A stretch of DNA of 64,000 nucleotides from Flavobacteriales bacterium UBA4422 (GCA_002389645.1 DGQE01000003.1:99610-163609), one strand, 5' to 3'; positions 25,284-33,997 are shown, numbered from the stretch's first letter. A program made the numbers and translations. Notes: generated from the sequence alone by a model not told the origin.

Positions 25284-26102
25284 CTACCGCTTAACTATTC
25301 GTTTTTGGATAGTCTCACCATTTGAATTGATGAGAACAGAATATATACCTGATTCTAATGACTCCATTGAAATATTGACATTCGCAGAATTTGGAGTTAA
25401 TGACATGAGCATAGAACCAGTCATTCCATAAACTCTAACCATATCAATATTGTGACTTGACTGAATAGAAAATTTTTCATTTACTGGGTTTGGAAAAACA
25501 TCGAAGTCAGAAAGAATCTCATTGACAGAGAGTGGTTTGAAGCCTTTTTCAATTTCGTCTTGACCAAAATCATTATAGACGATAAGCTTCACAAAATATA
25601 ACTCATCCATTGTGTATGTATGACATACCTGAGTTTCATTATTGGAATTTGTAGCTCCATCTCCAAAGAGCCAAAATAAAGTTTCAGCTCTGAGAGAAGT
25701 GCTAGTGAAACAAATTTCGTTCACGCTCCAATCCCAATAAAAATCAGCAATTGGGGCAAGACAAGAATCAAGTGTCACAGTGGCACTAGATGATACAGCA
25801 GAGTCTCCATTTGCATCAAATACAACACAACGATAGTCAGCAGAGCTTGGCGCGATTAAACCATCAGAGCAAACATGTAACGTGTCATTGTCTAATTGTG
25901 CTAGCCCAATATCTGAAAACCCTGAACCTGTATCTTGCTGCCATTGATATAATAAGTTGTTTCCAACAGCGGCAACATCTAAGAGAACACAACTGTCTAT
26001 ACAATTAACTGCATTCTGTGGATTTGATGTTATTACAGGTTGCGAGAACCCTAACAATGAGAGAAATATAAAAGTCAAAAAAGATGGCAGTAGCTTATTC
26101 AT
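25284..26102 (-). CDS. Secreted Ig/PKD-domain protein with T9SS type A domain
   Basis: About 272 residues from ATG 26102. The frame is open to 26183, but that would overlap the TonB receptor gene, and the ATG gives a clean signal (MNKLLPSFLTFIFLSLLGFS). An Ig-like domain follows (PVITSNPQNAVNCIDSCVLLDV ... YQWQQDTG ... YRCVVFDANG), then a PKD-like domain (FWLFGDGATNSNNE) and a type A sorting domain (FDVFPNPVNEKFSI ... GIYSVLINSNGETIQKRIVKR). No catalytic motif, so probably an adhesive or structural surface protein. It follows the TonB receptor gene on the same strand. Confidence 0.85.
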   Translation of the reverse strand: MNKLLPSFLTFIFLSLLGFSQPVITSNPQNAVNCIDSCVLLDVAAVGNNLLYQWQQDTGSGFSDIGLAQLDNDTLHVCSDGLIAPSSADYRCVVFDANGDSAVSSSATVTLDSCLAPIADFYWDWSVNEICFTSTSLRAETLFWLFGDGATNSNNETQVCHTYTMDELYFVKLIVYNDFGQDEIEKGFKPLSVNEILSDFDVFPNPVNEKFSIQSSHNIDMVRVYGMTGSMLMSLTPNSANVNISMESLESGIYSVLINSNGETIQKRIVKR

Positions 26103-26166
26103 TGAGGCAATTTGTAAACAGGTAAATTTAACACTTAGACGCAAATGGTGACAAAGGCGGCTAATT

Positions 26167-28449
26167 TTAATTTTTTCTGTCAATTTTCAGACGAATACCA
26201 AAAAACACTTCTCTTCCATGCAAAGGCGCATAGGCATAAGAAGTATCAAAGAATGGACTAAAACCTGGGTTTGAGTTTGGGTCCCTAAACCCTACAAGTG
26301 GTGAATACGATTGAGCAAAATCAAATAGATTTTGAATCCCTCCATAGAACTCAAAGCGTTTAACTCCACGAAACTGTTTAGTAAATTGGAGATTGTGAAT
26401 AAAAAACGGGTTGGAGATGATCGGCCTCGAATCATTTTGTGGTAACCCTGATTCATCCAACTCAAATACTTCAGGCAAGCTCATTGGGCCAGTAATATTG
26501 GACGAGTACGAAATATCCAGCTTCCACCTTTTTAGTCGATAATTCACGCTCAAAACTCCGCTCCAGAGTGGAGCAAATTGAAGTGCTTGAAAAGATTCTT
26601 CCCCATTTTCACTCAATGATTTTAATTCTGACCTATTAAAATTCAAGCCAATGTTATAGGTCAACGGAAAGGAGAATTGTTGACTAAAAGAAGCCACAAC
26701 TCCATAACTCTGGGCCCAGTCTGCTGAATTAGAATAAATAATCTTACCCGGAGAATCATAGTTTGGAGCAATTTTATTGGTGAAACGCGTGTAGTACACA
26801 TCAAAGTCTAAACTACCGGAGGTTCCAAACCATGCGTGGGTATGATTAAAATTAGACGAAACATTCCAAGATCTTTCAGGGTTTAGTTCCTCTTGAATTT
26901 CGACTACTCGTTGACCTGTAATAAATGCGTGATCTTCGGTAAATAGATTCACGATCTTGAAGCCAGTTCCTGCACTGAATCTGACATTAGTCCATTCGTT
27001 AAGCTTATACTTAGCGCCAAATCGTGGAGCAGGAATAAGGCCGTGCCTCTTATAATGGTCAACTCGAACTCCCGCAAGTAAGAGAACCCGAGAACTAACT
27101 TTCAACTCGTCTTCAAGAAAAACTCCAGGTATATATTGCAAAACTTCAGAGTTACCTGAGAGCTCATCTGTAGCAACTGTGTTATCATCATAGAATTGAA
27201 CTCGATTTGTTACCCCAGCCGTTATAGAATGTTTCTTTTTAGTGAACTGCCAGATGAAGTTAGAGAATACAATTCCTTGTTTCGCTGAATAACGATCTGA
27301 CCCATAGAAACTGTCTTGATCATGCCAGCTAAAAGAATAATCAACCTTCAAATTCGCAGAGGTAGGTAATTCATAAATTCCAAAAAGCTCAGCGCGCAGT
27401 GTGTAAATACTCTCGCCATAGACCTCATTACTTCCTCTTAAATTTCGGTATGCCCTATTTTTAAAGTAGTTTTCTACCCCATTCCTTCGGTCTTCATAGT
27501 AGAGTTTAGACGCAATGGTAAACTTCCGATAGTCCTTTCTCTTCATAGACCATTTCGAAAAAAGGCTCGCCCTATCCAAACCTGCTATATCTCCAAAACC
27601 ATCACCATTATCATCGATAAAACTATTCATATGCGAAAGATTCAATCCCGAAAGAACCTTCCAAGAACCAACTTGATTACTGAATGAAATATTTCCGAAA
27701 CCTTCGCCATGAGAACTTCCCATAAGGTCAATATTAACAAGAGGTTCAAACTCAGGATCTTTTGTGATAATATTTAATACTCCTGCTATCGCCTCCGATC
27801 CGTAAAGCGTAGAACTTGGTCCTTTAACCACTTCAATGCGGTCAATCATCTGTATGGGTATACCATTTAAACCATAGGTGGATGCCAAGCTTCCATAAAT
27901 AGGTGTTCCATCCATCAATACTGCAGAATAATTCCCCGGCAACCCATTAATACTAATGCTATTGGTCATACATACTCCGCATGCTACAACCTCCTGAACT
28001 CCGTTAATCATTTTCAAACCTTGCATCAGGTTGGTTACAGGAATGTTTTTCAGCATGCGATCGGAGGAAATAACTTCCACCTTTATAGGTGAAGCTTTCA
28101 CAAAAGTCTCTTTCATTGTACCTGTGACAACAATTTCATTCAACCCCAGTAGATCTTCTTTTAATTGAAGATCACCAAAATGAAATGGTTGTTCTGCCGC
28201 ATTCACGTTTATTATTTTATCCTGATAACCTAGACTGGAAAGTTTGATTCTTGAAGCCCCCATAGGAAGAGAGTCAATTAGAAACCTTCCTGTAAAATCT
28301 GAAATAACACCTACTGAGCTTCCTATAACTAAGGCATGCACATATGGAATTGGATTTCCATTGTCACTTACCACCCGACCGCTTACTTGCGAATACGAAA
28401 GTTTCACCGAACAAATCAATGCTAAACTGAAAACCACAATCTGTTTCAC
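26167..28449 (-). CDS. TonB-dependent outer-membrane receptor, probably for a metal
   Basis: A 760-residue receptor from GTG 28449 with signal VKQIVVFSLALICSVKLSYSQ. A carboxypeptidase-regulatory domain (about 22-100, VSGRVVSDNGNPIPYVHA) precedes the plug (about 110-235), which has INGLPGNYSAVLMDG, IEVVKGPSSTLYGSEAIAGVLNIITKDP and an unusual CGVC. The rest is the 22-strand barrel. It diverges from a DtxR/MntR-type regulator and a ZIP permease, with TCTAAA/TTTAGA half-sites between. This context suggests uptake of iron, manganese or zinc, alone or chelated, with repression when metal is plentiful. Confidence 0.9.
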   Translation of the reverse strand: MKQIVVFSLALICSVKLSYSQVSGRVVSDNGNPIPYVHALVIGSSVGVISDFTGRFLIDSLPMGASRIKLSSLGYQDKIINVNAAEQPFHFGDLQLKEDLLGLNEIVVTGTMKETFVKASPIKVEVISSDRMLKNIPVTNLMQGLKMINGVQEVVACGVCMTNSISINGLPGNYSAVLMDGTPIYGSLASTYGLNGIPIQMIDRIEVVKGPSSTLYGSEAIAGVLNIITKDPEFEPLVNIDLMGSSHGEGFGNISFSNQVGSWKVLSGLNLSHMNSFIDDNGDGFGDIAGLDRASLFSKWSMKRKDYRKFTIASKLYYEDRRNGVENYFKNRAYRNLRGSNEVYGESIYTLRAELFGIYELPTSANLKVDYSFSWHDQDSFYGSDRYSAKQGIVFSNFIWQFTKKKHSITAGVTNRVQFYDDNTVATDELSGNSEVLQYIPGVFLEDELKVSSRVLLLAGVRVDHYKRHGLIPAPRFGAKYKLNEWTNVRFSAGTGFKIVNLFTEDHAFITGQRVVEIQEELNPERSWNVSSNFNHTHAWFGTSGSLDFDVYYTRFTNKIAPNYDSPGKIIYSNSADWAQSYGVVASFSQQFSFPLTYNIGLNFNRSELKSLSENGEESFQALQFAPLWSGVLSVNYRLKRWKLDISYSSNITGPMSLPEVFELDESGLPQNDSRPIISNPFFIHNLQFTKQFRGVKRFEFYGGIQNLFDFAQSYSPLVGFRDPNSNPGFSPFFDTSYAYAPLHGREVFFGIRLKIDRKN

Positions 28450-28453
28450 ACCG

Positions 28454-28461
28454 CAAATCTA
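28454..28461 (-). promoter_or_regulatory. -7 element (TAGATTTG) for the TonB receptor
   Basis: In minus-strand sense TAGATTTG is a full match, five bases before the GTG start. It overlaps the leftmost TCTAAA half-site (28458-28463), so a bound repressor would block it. The leader would be very short or absent. Confidence 0.5.
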
Positions 28462-28469
28462 AATATATT

Positions 28470-28491
28470 TTTAGACCAGTCTAAATTTAGA
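28470..28491. promoter_or_regulatory. Overlapping palindromes: probable DtxR/MntR-type operator
   Basis: TTTAGAC (28470-28476), centre CA, GTCTAAA (28479-28485) is a perfect 7-2-7 inverted repeat. A perfect 12-base palindrome TCTAAATTTAGA (28480-28491) shares its right arm. A further TCTAAA lies at 28458-28463. The array sits between the -7 elements of two divergent genes, one a DtxR-family regulator. Such regulators bind AT-rich inverted repeats as paired dimers. That this regulator binds here is an inference from position. Confidence 0.65.
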
Positions 28492-28515
28492 TTTATATCT
28501 ATTAAAAAATCAATT

Positions 28516-28523
28516 TATATTTG
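28516..28523 (+). promoter_or_regulatory. -7 element (TATATTTG) for the DtxR-type regulator operon
   Basis: A full TAnnTTTG match 17 bases before ATG 28541. TTTA at 28492-28495, 20 bases upstream, could be the -33 element; it directly follows the 12-base palindrome, so autoregulation is expected. Confidence 0.6.
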
Positions 28524-28540
28524 CCAAACAAACTAAAAGC

Positions 28541-29200
28541 ATGGCCTCTTTTACGGTAGAAAACTATTTAAAGGCACTTTACAGTCTCAGCCGAAACAGT
28601 ACTGCAGGTGTTTCAACCAATGCACTCGCTGATCATCTTGGCACCAAAGCCGCGACAGTTACCGATATGCTCAAAAAATTAAACACCAGCAAGCTTGTAA
28701 ATTATAAAAAGTACCAAGCAACAACCCTTACCATTGAGGGTAAGAAAATTGCGCTTAACATCATAAGGAAACACAGGCTTTGGGAAGTATTTTTGGTTGA
28801 TAAACTTGATTTCAAGTGGGATGAAGTTCACGATATGGCCGAAGAGCTAGAGCACATAGAATCCAATGAGCTAATCGATCGATTGGAACACTTTTTAGAT
28901 AATCCGAAATTTGACCCTCATGGAGATCCCATTCCAAGTAAGGAGGGAATAGTTGAACGCAGAGATCAGATATTATTGACAGAATTAAAAGCTGGTCAAC
29001 AAGGATATGTAACTGGAGTAAAGGACAGTTCCAAAGAGTTCCTTCAGCACTTAGACACGCAAAACATAGAGCTGGGAAACCAAATCGAAGTAAAAGAAAT
29101 TTTTGAGTACGATAAGTCACGAGTATTATCAGTTGAAGGCGTTGATACCACCTTTAGCCAACAAGTCTGTAAAAACCTTTTTATTAATATATCGGAATAA
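28541..29200 (+). CDS. Metal-dependent transcriptional regulator, DtxR/MntR family
   Basis: A 219-residue regulator. The N-terminal winged helix (VENYLKALYSLSR, VSTNALADHLGTKAATVTDMLKKLNTSKLVNYKKYQATTLTIEGKKIAL) is followed by a dimer and metal domain (RKHRLWEVFLVDKLDFKWDEVHDMAEELEHI) with a DPHGDPIP turn. The C-terminal 75 residues form a FeoA/SH3-like domain. Family members repress metal uptake when Fe(II) or Mn(II) is bound. Its stop overlaps the ZIP gene start (TAATG). Which metal it senses cannot be read from sequence. Confidence 0.92.
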   Translation: MASFTVENYLKALYSLSRNSTAGVSTNALADHLGTKAATVTDMLKKLNTSKLVNYKKYQATTLTIEGKKIALNIIRKHRLWEVFLVDKLDFKWDEVHDMAEELEHIESNELIDRLEHFLDNPKFDPHGDPIPSKEGIVERRDQILLTELKAGQQGYVTGVKDSSKEFLQHLDTQNIELGNQIEVKEIFEYDKSRVLSVEGVDTTFSQQVCKNLFINISE

Positions 29201-30021
29201 TGGAAGCTATACTTGATTTCATGGGTGATCTAGACCCCATGCTTGCGGCCTTGATTGCAACATTGTTTACTTGGCTAATGACAGCTGCTGGAGCATCCCT
29301 TGTCTTTTTATTCAAAGAAATGAAGCGGGTTTGGCTTGATGGAATGCTCGGTTTTACGGGTGGTGTAATGATTGCAGCTAGTTTTTGGTCTCTTTTAGCA
29401 CCATCGATCGCTATGGCAGAAAACCAAGGACAAATAGCTTGGTTACCAGCTGCTATTGGTTTTGCTGCTGGAGCGTTGTTTTTATTTGTACTAGATAGAT
29501 ATTTACCCCACCTGCATATCAACTTTAAAAGAGAAGAAGCAGAGGGTGTGGAAACAAACCTTCACAAGACTACACTCCTTGTTTTAGCTATCACCTTACA
29601 CAATATACCTGAAGGGTTAGCTGTAGGAGTATTATTTGGTGGTGTGGCTGCAGGAATAGAAGGAGCAACTATTGGCGCAGCTGTGGCTTTAGCTATTGGA
29701 ATAGGCATTCAAAACTTCCCAGAAGGTCTTGCAGTATCAATGCCTTTAAGGCGTCAAGGTGTTTCGAGGGGAAGATCTTTCTGGTATGGTCAACTTAGTG
29801 CTATTGTAGAACCGATAGCTGGAGTCGTTGGAGCAGCAGCTGTTCTGTTTTTTGAGCCTATTCTTCCATATGCCCTATCATTTGCCGCTGGCGCGATGAT
29901 TTATGTAGTAATTGAAGAAGTTGTGCCTGAAACTCAGAGGGACAAATACACAGACATAGCAACCCTTGGTTTTATTGGCGGGTTTCTTGTGATGATGATT
30001 CTAGACGTAGCTCTTGGTTAA
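29200..30021 (+). CDS. ZIP family divalent metal permease
   Basis: A 273-residue inner-membrane transporter with about eight hydrophobic segments. ZIP metal-path motifs are HNIPEGLAVGVLFGG (about 134) and GIQNFPEGLAVSMPLRRQG (about 168). The loop between segments three and four is short, with only a few histidines (PHLHINFK), as in the GufA/ZupT-type branch. It transports Zn, Mn or Fe, possibly broadly. Coupled by one base to the DtxR-type regulator, so it likely works with the divergent TonB receptor: outer membrane entry, then inner membrane entry. Confidence 0.9.
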   Translation: MEAILDFMGDLDPMLAALIATLFTWLMTAAGASLVFLFKEMKRVWLDGMLGFTGGVMIAASFWSLLAPSIAMAENQGQIAWLPAAIGFAAGALFLFVLDRYLPHLHINFKREEAEGVETNLHKTTLLVLAITLHNIPEGLAVGVLFGGVAAGIEGATIGAAVALAIGIGIQNFPEGLAVSMPLRRQGVSRGRSFWYGQLSAIVEPIAGVVGAAAVLFFEPILPYALSFAAGAMIYVVIEEVVPETQRDKYTDIATLGFIGGFLVMMILDVALG

Positions 30022-30024
30022 AGA

Positions 30025-30570
30025 CTAATCTCCTACTCCATAATCCTTTGGATTTTCACCAAGAGGAACAAAGACCATTGCCGCTGAATTCAAGCAGTAA
30101 CGCAACCCTGTGGGAGGAGGTCCATCATTAAAAACGTGACCTAAATGACTGCCACTTTTACTATCCAGAATTTCTATGCGTTGCATGCCATGAGCATTAT
30201 CTGCCCGATAAATGATAGCATTTTTATCAATAGGCTCAAAAAATGAAGGCCAACCACAACCTGAATCAAATTTGGCATCAGAAAGAAACAAAGGCTGACC
30301 CGAAGCAAGGCTATAATAAGTACCTGTTTCCTTTGAATTCCAATATTTACCAGTGTACGCGCTCTCAGTACCCTGCTGTCGCAATACATTGTAAGATTCA
30401 GAAGGAAGTTTTTCCTTCCACTCTTCTTCACTTAACTTCACTTCCACAGGCACTTCTTCTCCCGAACTGTAAATCTTCTCAATCAAATCGTATCCTTCCA
30501 TTTGTTGCTTGCTTTGGCCACATGCATTCAATGATATGGCAAATGTGATTATAATTAAAAGTGTCTTCAT
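30025..30570 (-). CDS. msrB: Lipoprotein peptide-methionine (R)-S-oxide reductase
   Basis: A 181-residue predicted lipoprotein (lipobox LNAC, C17) carrying an MsrB domain: GTESAYTGKYWN, FDSGCGWPSFF, HLGHVFNDGP and RYCLNSAAMVF, whose C159 is the catalytic cysteine. The two CxxC pairs that bind zinc in many MsrB proteins are absent: TYYSLASGQPLF and SKSGSHLGH stand in their place. It reduces methionine-R-sulfoxide, here probably in envelope proteins. It ends four bases from the convergent ZIP gene. Confidence 0.93.
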   Translation of the reverse strand: MKTLLIIITFAISLNACGQSKQQMEGYDLIEKIYSSGEEVPVEVKLSEEEWKEKLPSESYNVLRQQGTESAYTGKYWNSKETGTYYSLASGQPLFLSDAKFDSGCGWPSFFEPIDKNAIIYRADNAHGMQRIEILDSKSGSHLGHVFNDGPPPTGLRYCLNSAAMVFVPLGENPKDYGVGD

Positions 30571-30607
30571 GCGGCTATTTAACGATTTGAGAATATGAAT
30601 TGTTTAA

Positions 30608-31234
30608 TCAATTCATTATCCTTTGAAGATCGCTGCCACTAATTCTTACAATATTATCCGGAAGAATAAAATATGTTAGGTCGATTGGCTCATGCTTTAC
30701 TTCACGAGCAGTAAGTTTTAAAATAATTCCATTCTTAACTAGAGAATACTCCAAGGGTAAATAGTTTAGTCCTCGTAATTCATATTTCATTGGGTTCTGA
30801 TACTTTTTATCAACCCAAGCAGCAAAGTGCTGCCCCGTACCAGATTGTAAATACATTTCGTGTGTTTCAATACCAGCGATAATCTTTTCTTTATCTTTTT
30901 CTACAACTCGATACTTTACTGATTTATTATCTATTGGCTCCGCTATTAAAACGTGGCTATCCATAAAGTGGAAAATCTGAAAAATAGTATCAACTCCAGC
31001 ACGATGAATTTGAAGTAATTCCCCAGCAAGTATGCTTTGCTGAGATATCCTCACGTTCTGCCCCTTAACAATCATCGTCATTTGCTGAGGTAGAGACTGC
31101 TCTACCCCTTCCATTCCTTCCGGAAAGGATACATACTCAACATCGAAGACAATCCTTCCTTCAAATGCCTTTTGAGCTTTCAAACACAAACTCACTGAGA
31201 ATAGAGCTAATAAGAAGCCTGTCTTAGTCAACAT
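30608..31234 (-). CDS. Exported protein of unknown function (DUF4412-like)
   Basis: A 208-residue protein with a signal peptide (MLTKTGFLLALFSVSLCLKAQ). The mature part starts AFEGRIVFDVEY and is made of beta strands with MTMIVKGQNVRISQQ, ETHEMYL and an AAWVDKKYQNP segment. This layout resembles DUF4412 or GLPGLI-type periplasmic proteins. No catalytic residues seen. Its start overlaps the dapA end by 11 bases, so it is last in a DUF6913-dapA-exported protein set. Confidence 0.6.
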   Translation of the reverse strand: MLTKTGFLLALFSVSLCLKAQKAFEGRIVFDVEYVSFPEGMEGVEQSLPQQMTMIVKGQNVRISQQSILAGELLQIHRAGVDTIFQIFHFMDSHVLIAEPIDNKSVKYRVVEKDKEKIIAGIETHEMYLQSGTGQHFAAWVDKKYQNPMKYELRGLNYLPLEYSLVKNGIILKLTAREVKHEPIDLTYFILPDNIVRISGSDLQRIMN

Positions 31235-32114
31235 TCGCCTTTTTTATCTTATCAATGGAATCACTCAATTGCTGATACAACTCTCTACTTATTGGCGCCA
31301 ACGGAAGTCTAACATGTGCTTCCGCTACACCTAAGATCTCTAATGCAGCTTTTATCCCTCCCGGGTTACCTTCAGCAAACAATTGATAGATGAAATCAAC
31401 AAGCAAATAATGATACTTGCGTGCTTTGTTGTAATCGCCAATAAAACAAGCTTTTGAAATAGCAGAAAATTCCTTAGGAAAGGCGTTGGCTACTACAGAA
31501 ATCACCCCATCTCCACCAAGAGACATATGAGGAACGACTAAAGGGTCGTCACCACTAAGTACTAAAAACTTAGCAGGCTTTCTCTTGATAATTGCTCCGA
31601 CCTGATCTAAGTTACCTGAAGCTTCTTTCATCGCAATAATATTGGGATGCTCTGCAAGTTCGAGGGTTGTTGATGAAAGCATATTTGAGGATGTTCGACC
31701 TGGAACATTGTACAAAATCACAGGTAGAGGACTTGCGTCAGCTAACGCTCTATAATGAGAAATAATACCGTTTTGAGTGGGCTTGTTGTAATAGGGACTT
31801 GCTGAAAGAATTGCATCTACACCTGTTAAATCGATATTATCAAACCCGTCAATCAACGTCCGTGTATTGTTTCCGCCATGTCCAAAAACAATGGGAAGTC
31901 GACCATCATTCACATCTACCACACAATCAAGAACCTCCTGTTTTTCACTTTGAGTCAACGTGGCTGACTCGCCAGTAGTTCCTTGTACAACTAGATAATC
32001 AACACCACCTTCTACCAAGTGATTCGTCAATTTTTCTAGTGCAGGGAAATCAACTTCGCCAGATGCCTTAAATGGAGTCACCATTGCTACTCCTGTATCT
32101 CTAAAATCTTTCAT
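31224..32114 (-). CDS. dapA: 4-hydroxy-tetrahydrodipicolinate synthase
   Basis: A 296-residue TIM-barrel aldolase that condenses pyruvate and aspartate semialdehyde, the first committed step to lysine and meso-diaminopimelate. Key features: QGTTGESATLTQSEK near residue 45, the tyrosine in YNVPGRTS (Y135) and the Schiff-base lysine in AMKEASGN (K163). Normal length. It overlaps the preceding DUF6913-type gene by four bases. Confidence 0.96.
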   Translation of the reverse strand: MKDFRDTGVAMVTPFKASGEVDFPALEKLTNHLVEGGVDYLVVQGTTGESATLTQSEKQEVLDCVVDVNDGRLPIVFGHGGNNTRTLIDGFDNIDLTGVDAILSASPYYNKPTQNGIISHYRALADASPLPVILYNVPGRTSSNMLSSTTLELAEHPNIIAMKEASGNLDQVGAIIKRKPAKFLVLSGDDPLVVPHMSLGGDGVISVVANAFPKEFSAISKACFIGDYNKARKYHYLLVDFIYQLFAEGNPGGIKAALEILGVAEAHVRLPLAPISRELYQQLSDSIDKIKKANVD

Positions 32115-32653
32115 GCCGCCTTTGTATTATTGAATTGGGTAATGTAATGATCCAAATGATGAATTAGTTTTCGAATATCCTGCTCATCTTTCATATCAAT
32201 CATAAAATCCAATAAATATGACCTTTCCAAATCATGTGCTCCGGCTTTCCATGTTGCGCTTAATTTGGAAACCAAAACATCGCATGCCAAAGAATTGCCA
32301 AGTGATAAATCAATCAAAACTTCATATTCTTTTCTCAATGCACCAACAAGGTTTGGTGATGTAACCTTTCCAAAAAGATTAAAATCTGCACCGCTGAATT
32401 GAATCGTTCTTTCGGCTGATTCGTATTTCTCCATCAATTTTTTTGAAGAGAAAAACACATAAAAATCCACAACTTTCTTTCCTCGTTTCCGCAACTCTTT
32501 CACATAAGAAACAATATGAGAGAAAGACTCATCATCGGAGTAATGCGCAACCACCGCAATTTTCATAATCAAGTCACCATGCACCAAACTTGATGTTCGA
32601 TCGCTTTCCTTAGCTCTCTTGCGCAGAAGGTATTTAACTATTGGTTTAAACAC
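32111..32653 (-). CDS. DUF6913-type protein
   Basis: A 180-residue cytoplasmic protein starting at GTG 32653. After a basic N-terminus (KYLLRKRAKE) it has an alternating strand-helix layout: KIAVVAHYSDDESFSHIVSYVKELRKRGKKVVDFYVFF, NLFGKVTSPNLVGALRKEYEVLIDLSLG and a final helical part HHLDHYITQFN. This fits the DUF6913 proteins found beside dapA in Bacteroidota, a match made from memory. It overlaps dapA by four bases. Function unknown. Confidence 0.6.
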   Translation of the reverse strand: MFKPIVKYLLRKRAKESDRTSSLVHGDLIMKIAVVAHYSDDESFSHIVSYVKELRKRGKKVVDFYVFFSSKKLMEKYESAERTIQFSGADFNLFGKVTSPNLVGALRKEYEVLIDLSLGNSLACDVLVSKLSATWKAGAHDLERSYLLDFMIDMKDEQDIRKLIHHLDHYITQFNNTKAA

Positions 32654-32666
32654 TGCTCAAAAATAA

Positions 32667-33587
32667 TTATCTAAGGTTTTGATCTTCTGGAGGATCATTG
32701 TAAATTCTATCTTTTGATCCAGCCTTCAATTCCACGTCTTCCACAAAGACCCATTTTCTCCTTTTCCATTCAAAAGCATCAAATTCAAGCACTGGAATGT
32801 AAAACTCATATAAACCTTCTAAATCGGGCTGCATAGGCACTAAATGGTTAAAGACGATGCGCTTTTTCTGCTTATCATAATTCATAAACACGCTAGCATC
32901 GGCTTTATACTTGATTATAAATCGCTTGATTTTCGATTCGTACGGATAGTCAAAAATATCCGCACCGAACTTCAGCCCTCGTTTTGTTATGCTCATCACA
33001 TCTATAACTTTCAAAGAAGAGTATTGATCTTGACCATCCCACCCAAGCAGCATGTATGCCCGCTTTCGCTTTTTACGACCTGACGCCTTCGATGGAATTA
33101 TCTTGTAATACAAAGCTCCATACCAATCTTTTTCACTGAATATTTTGCGATACTCATCTTCAAGGTCTCTGTAACCTCTCTTAAGTTCAATCACTTTGTG
33201 GATGTTTTCCTTTTTATCGAAGTATTGCACAAAGCAGAAGTACCTGTTAGTTTGATCGTCATATGGAAGGTTCCAATTGATCATTCTAAAATACCCATCT
33301 CCACTGCGCAAATCAGCGATCATAGGAATTGTATCAAATTCTGTAACGAAGCTTTTGGGGTGGTTCAATGCATCACGCATGAACATTAAGAATTCAGCAT
33401 TCGCTTGAACGCGCACATCATCATTTTCAGCATCGAGGACAGCTTGACGAAGAACAACTAATTGTTTCAACTTAGCCTTGATACTTACATCTTGTCCATC
33501 TTCAGCATAAACAATAACACTGGAGAATAAGAAACAGCAGAATATTAATCGAGTAATCATCAATACGAATATTGATCGATTATTCAT
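32667..33587 (-). CDS. Exported protein of unknown function
   Basis: A 306-residue protein with a signal peptide (from M1 or M10: MITRLIFCCFLFSSVIVYA). The mature part is rich in aromatic and charged residues: DGYFRMINWNLPYDDQTNRYFCFVQYFD, KDWYGALYYKIIP, YMLLGWDGQDQYSSLKVIDV and a FIIKYKADASVFMNY strand. The style is of a beta-sheet periplasmic protein. No family recognised. It lies 13 bases before the DUF6913-type gene, so it may head that operon. Confidence 0.6.
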   Translation of the reverse strand: MNNRSIFVLMITRLIFCCFLFSSVIVYAEDGQDVSIKAKLKQLVVLRQAVLDAENDDVRVQANAEFLMFMRDALNHPKSFVTEFDTIPMIADLRSGDGYFRMINWNLPYDDQTNRYFCFVQYFDKKENIHKVIELKRGYRDLEDEYRKIFSEKDWYGALYYKIIPSKASGRKKRKRAYMLLGWDGQDQYSSLKVIDVMSITKRGLKFGADIFDYPYESKIKRFIIKYKADASVFMNYDKQKKRIVFNHLVPMQPDLEGLYEFYIPVLEFDAFEWKRRKWVFVEDVELKAGSKDRIYNDPPEDQNLR

Positions 33588-33621
33588 TCAAAAAATAGAA
33601 TGTTGAGAAAGTAATTGACGT

Positions 33622-33969
33622 TTAAAGGTGAAGAAACTCTTTCTTACCTAATAAATCCTCTTCAGATTCACGAAAATCTGGATCATCAATGCAGCAATCT
33701 ACTGGACAAACTGCGGCACATTGTGGCTCATCATGGAAACCAACACATTCTGTGCACTTATCAGTAACGATATAGTAAACATCCATTGATTTAGGCTCAT
33801 TCTCTGCGTCAGCGTCAGCTTCAGCGCCATTTTCACCCTTAACATCACCAGTTAACCCAGTACCATCGGCAAAGCGCCACTCCATTCCACCTTCATAAAT
33901 TGCATTATTTGGACACTCTGGTTCACAGGCCCCACAGTTAATGCATTCGTCAGTAATCATTATCGCCAT
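33622..33969 (-). CDS. 2[4Fe-4S] ferredoxin
   Basis: A 115-residue electron carrier. Cluster ligands: CINCGACEPECP near residues 10-21, and CTECVGFHDEPQCAAVCPVDCC in the second half. The two halves are separated by an acidic stretch (ENGAEADADAENEP). The second motif has the longer C-x2-C-x8-C-x3-C spacing of the Alvin type. Likely serves cytoplasmic oxidoreductases. Transcribed alone. Confidence 0.92.
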   Translation of the reverse strand: MAIMITDECINCGACEPECPNNAIYEGGMEWRFADGTGLTGDVKGENGAEADADAENEPKSMDVYYIVTDKCTECVGFHDEPQCAAVCPVDCCIDDPDFRESEEDLLGKKEFLHL

Positions 33970-33997
33970 GACCGCAATTCATTTTTTGATTAGGCAG

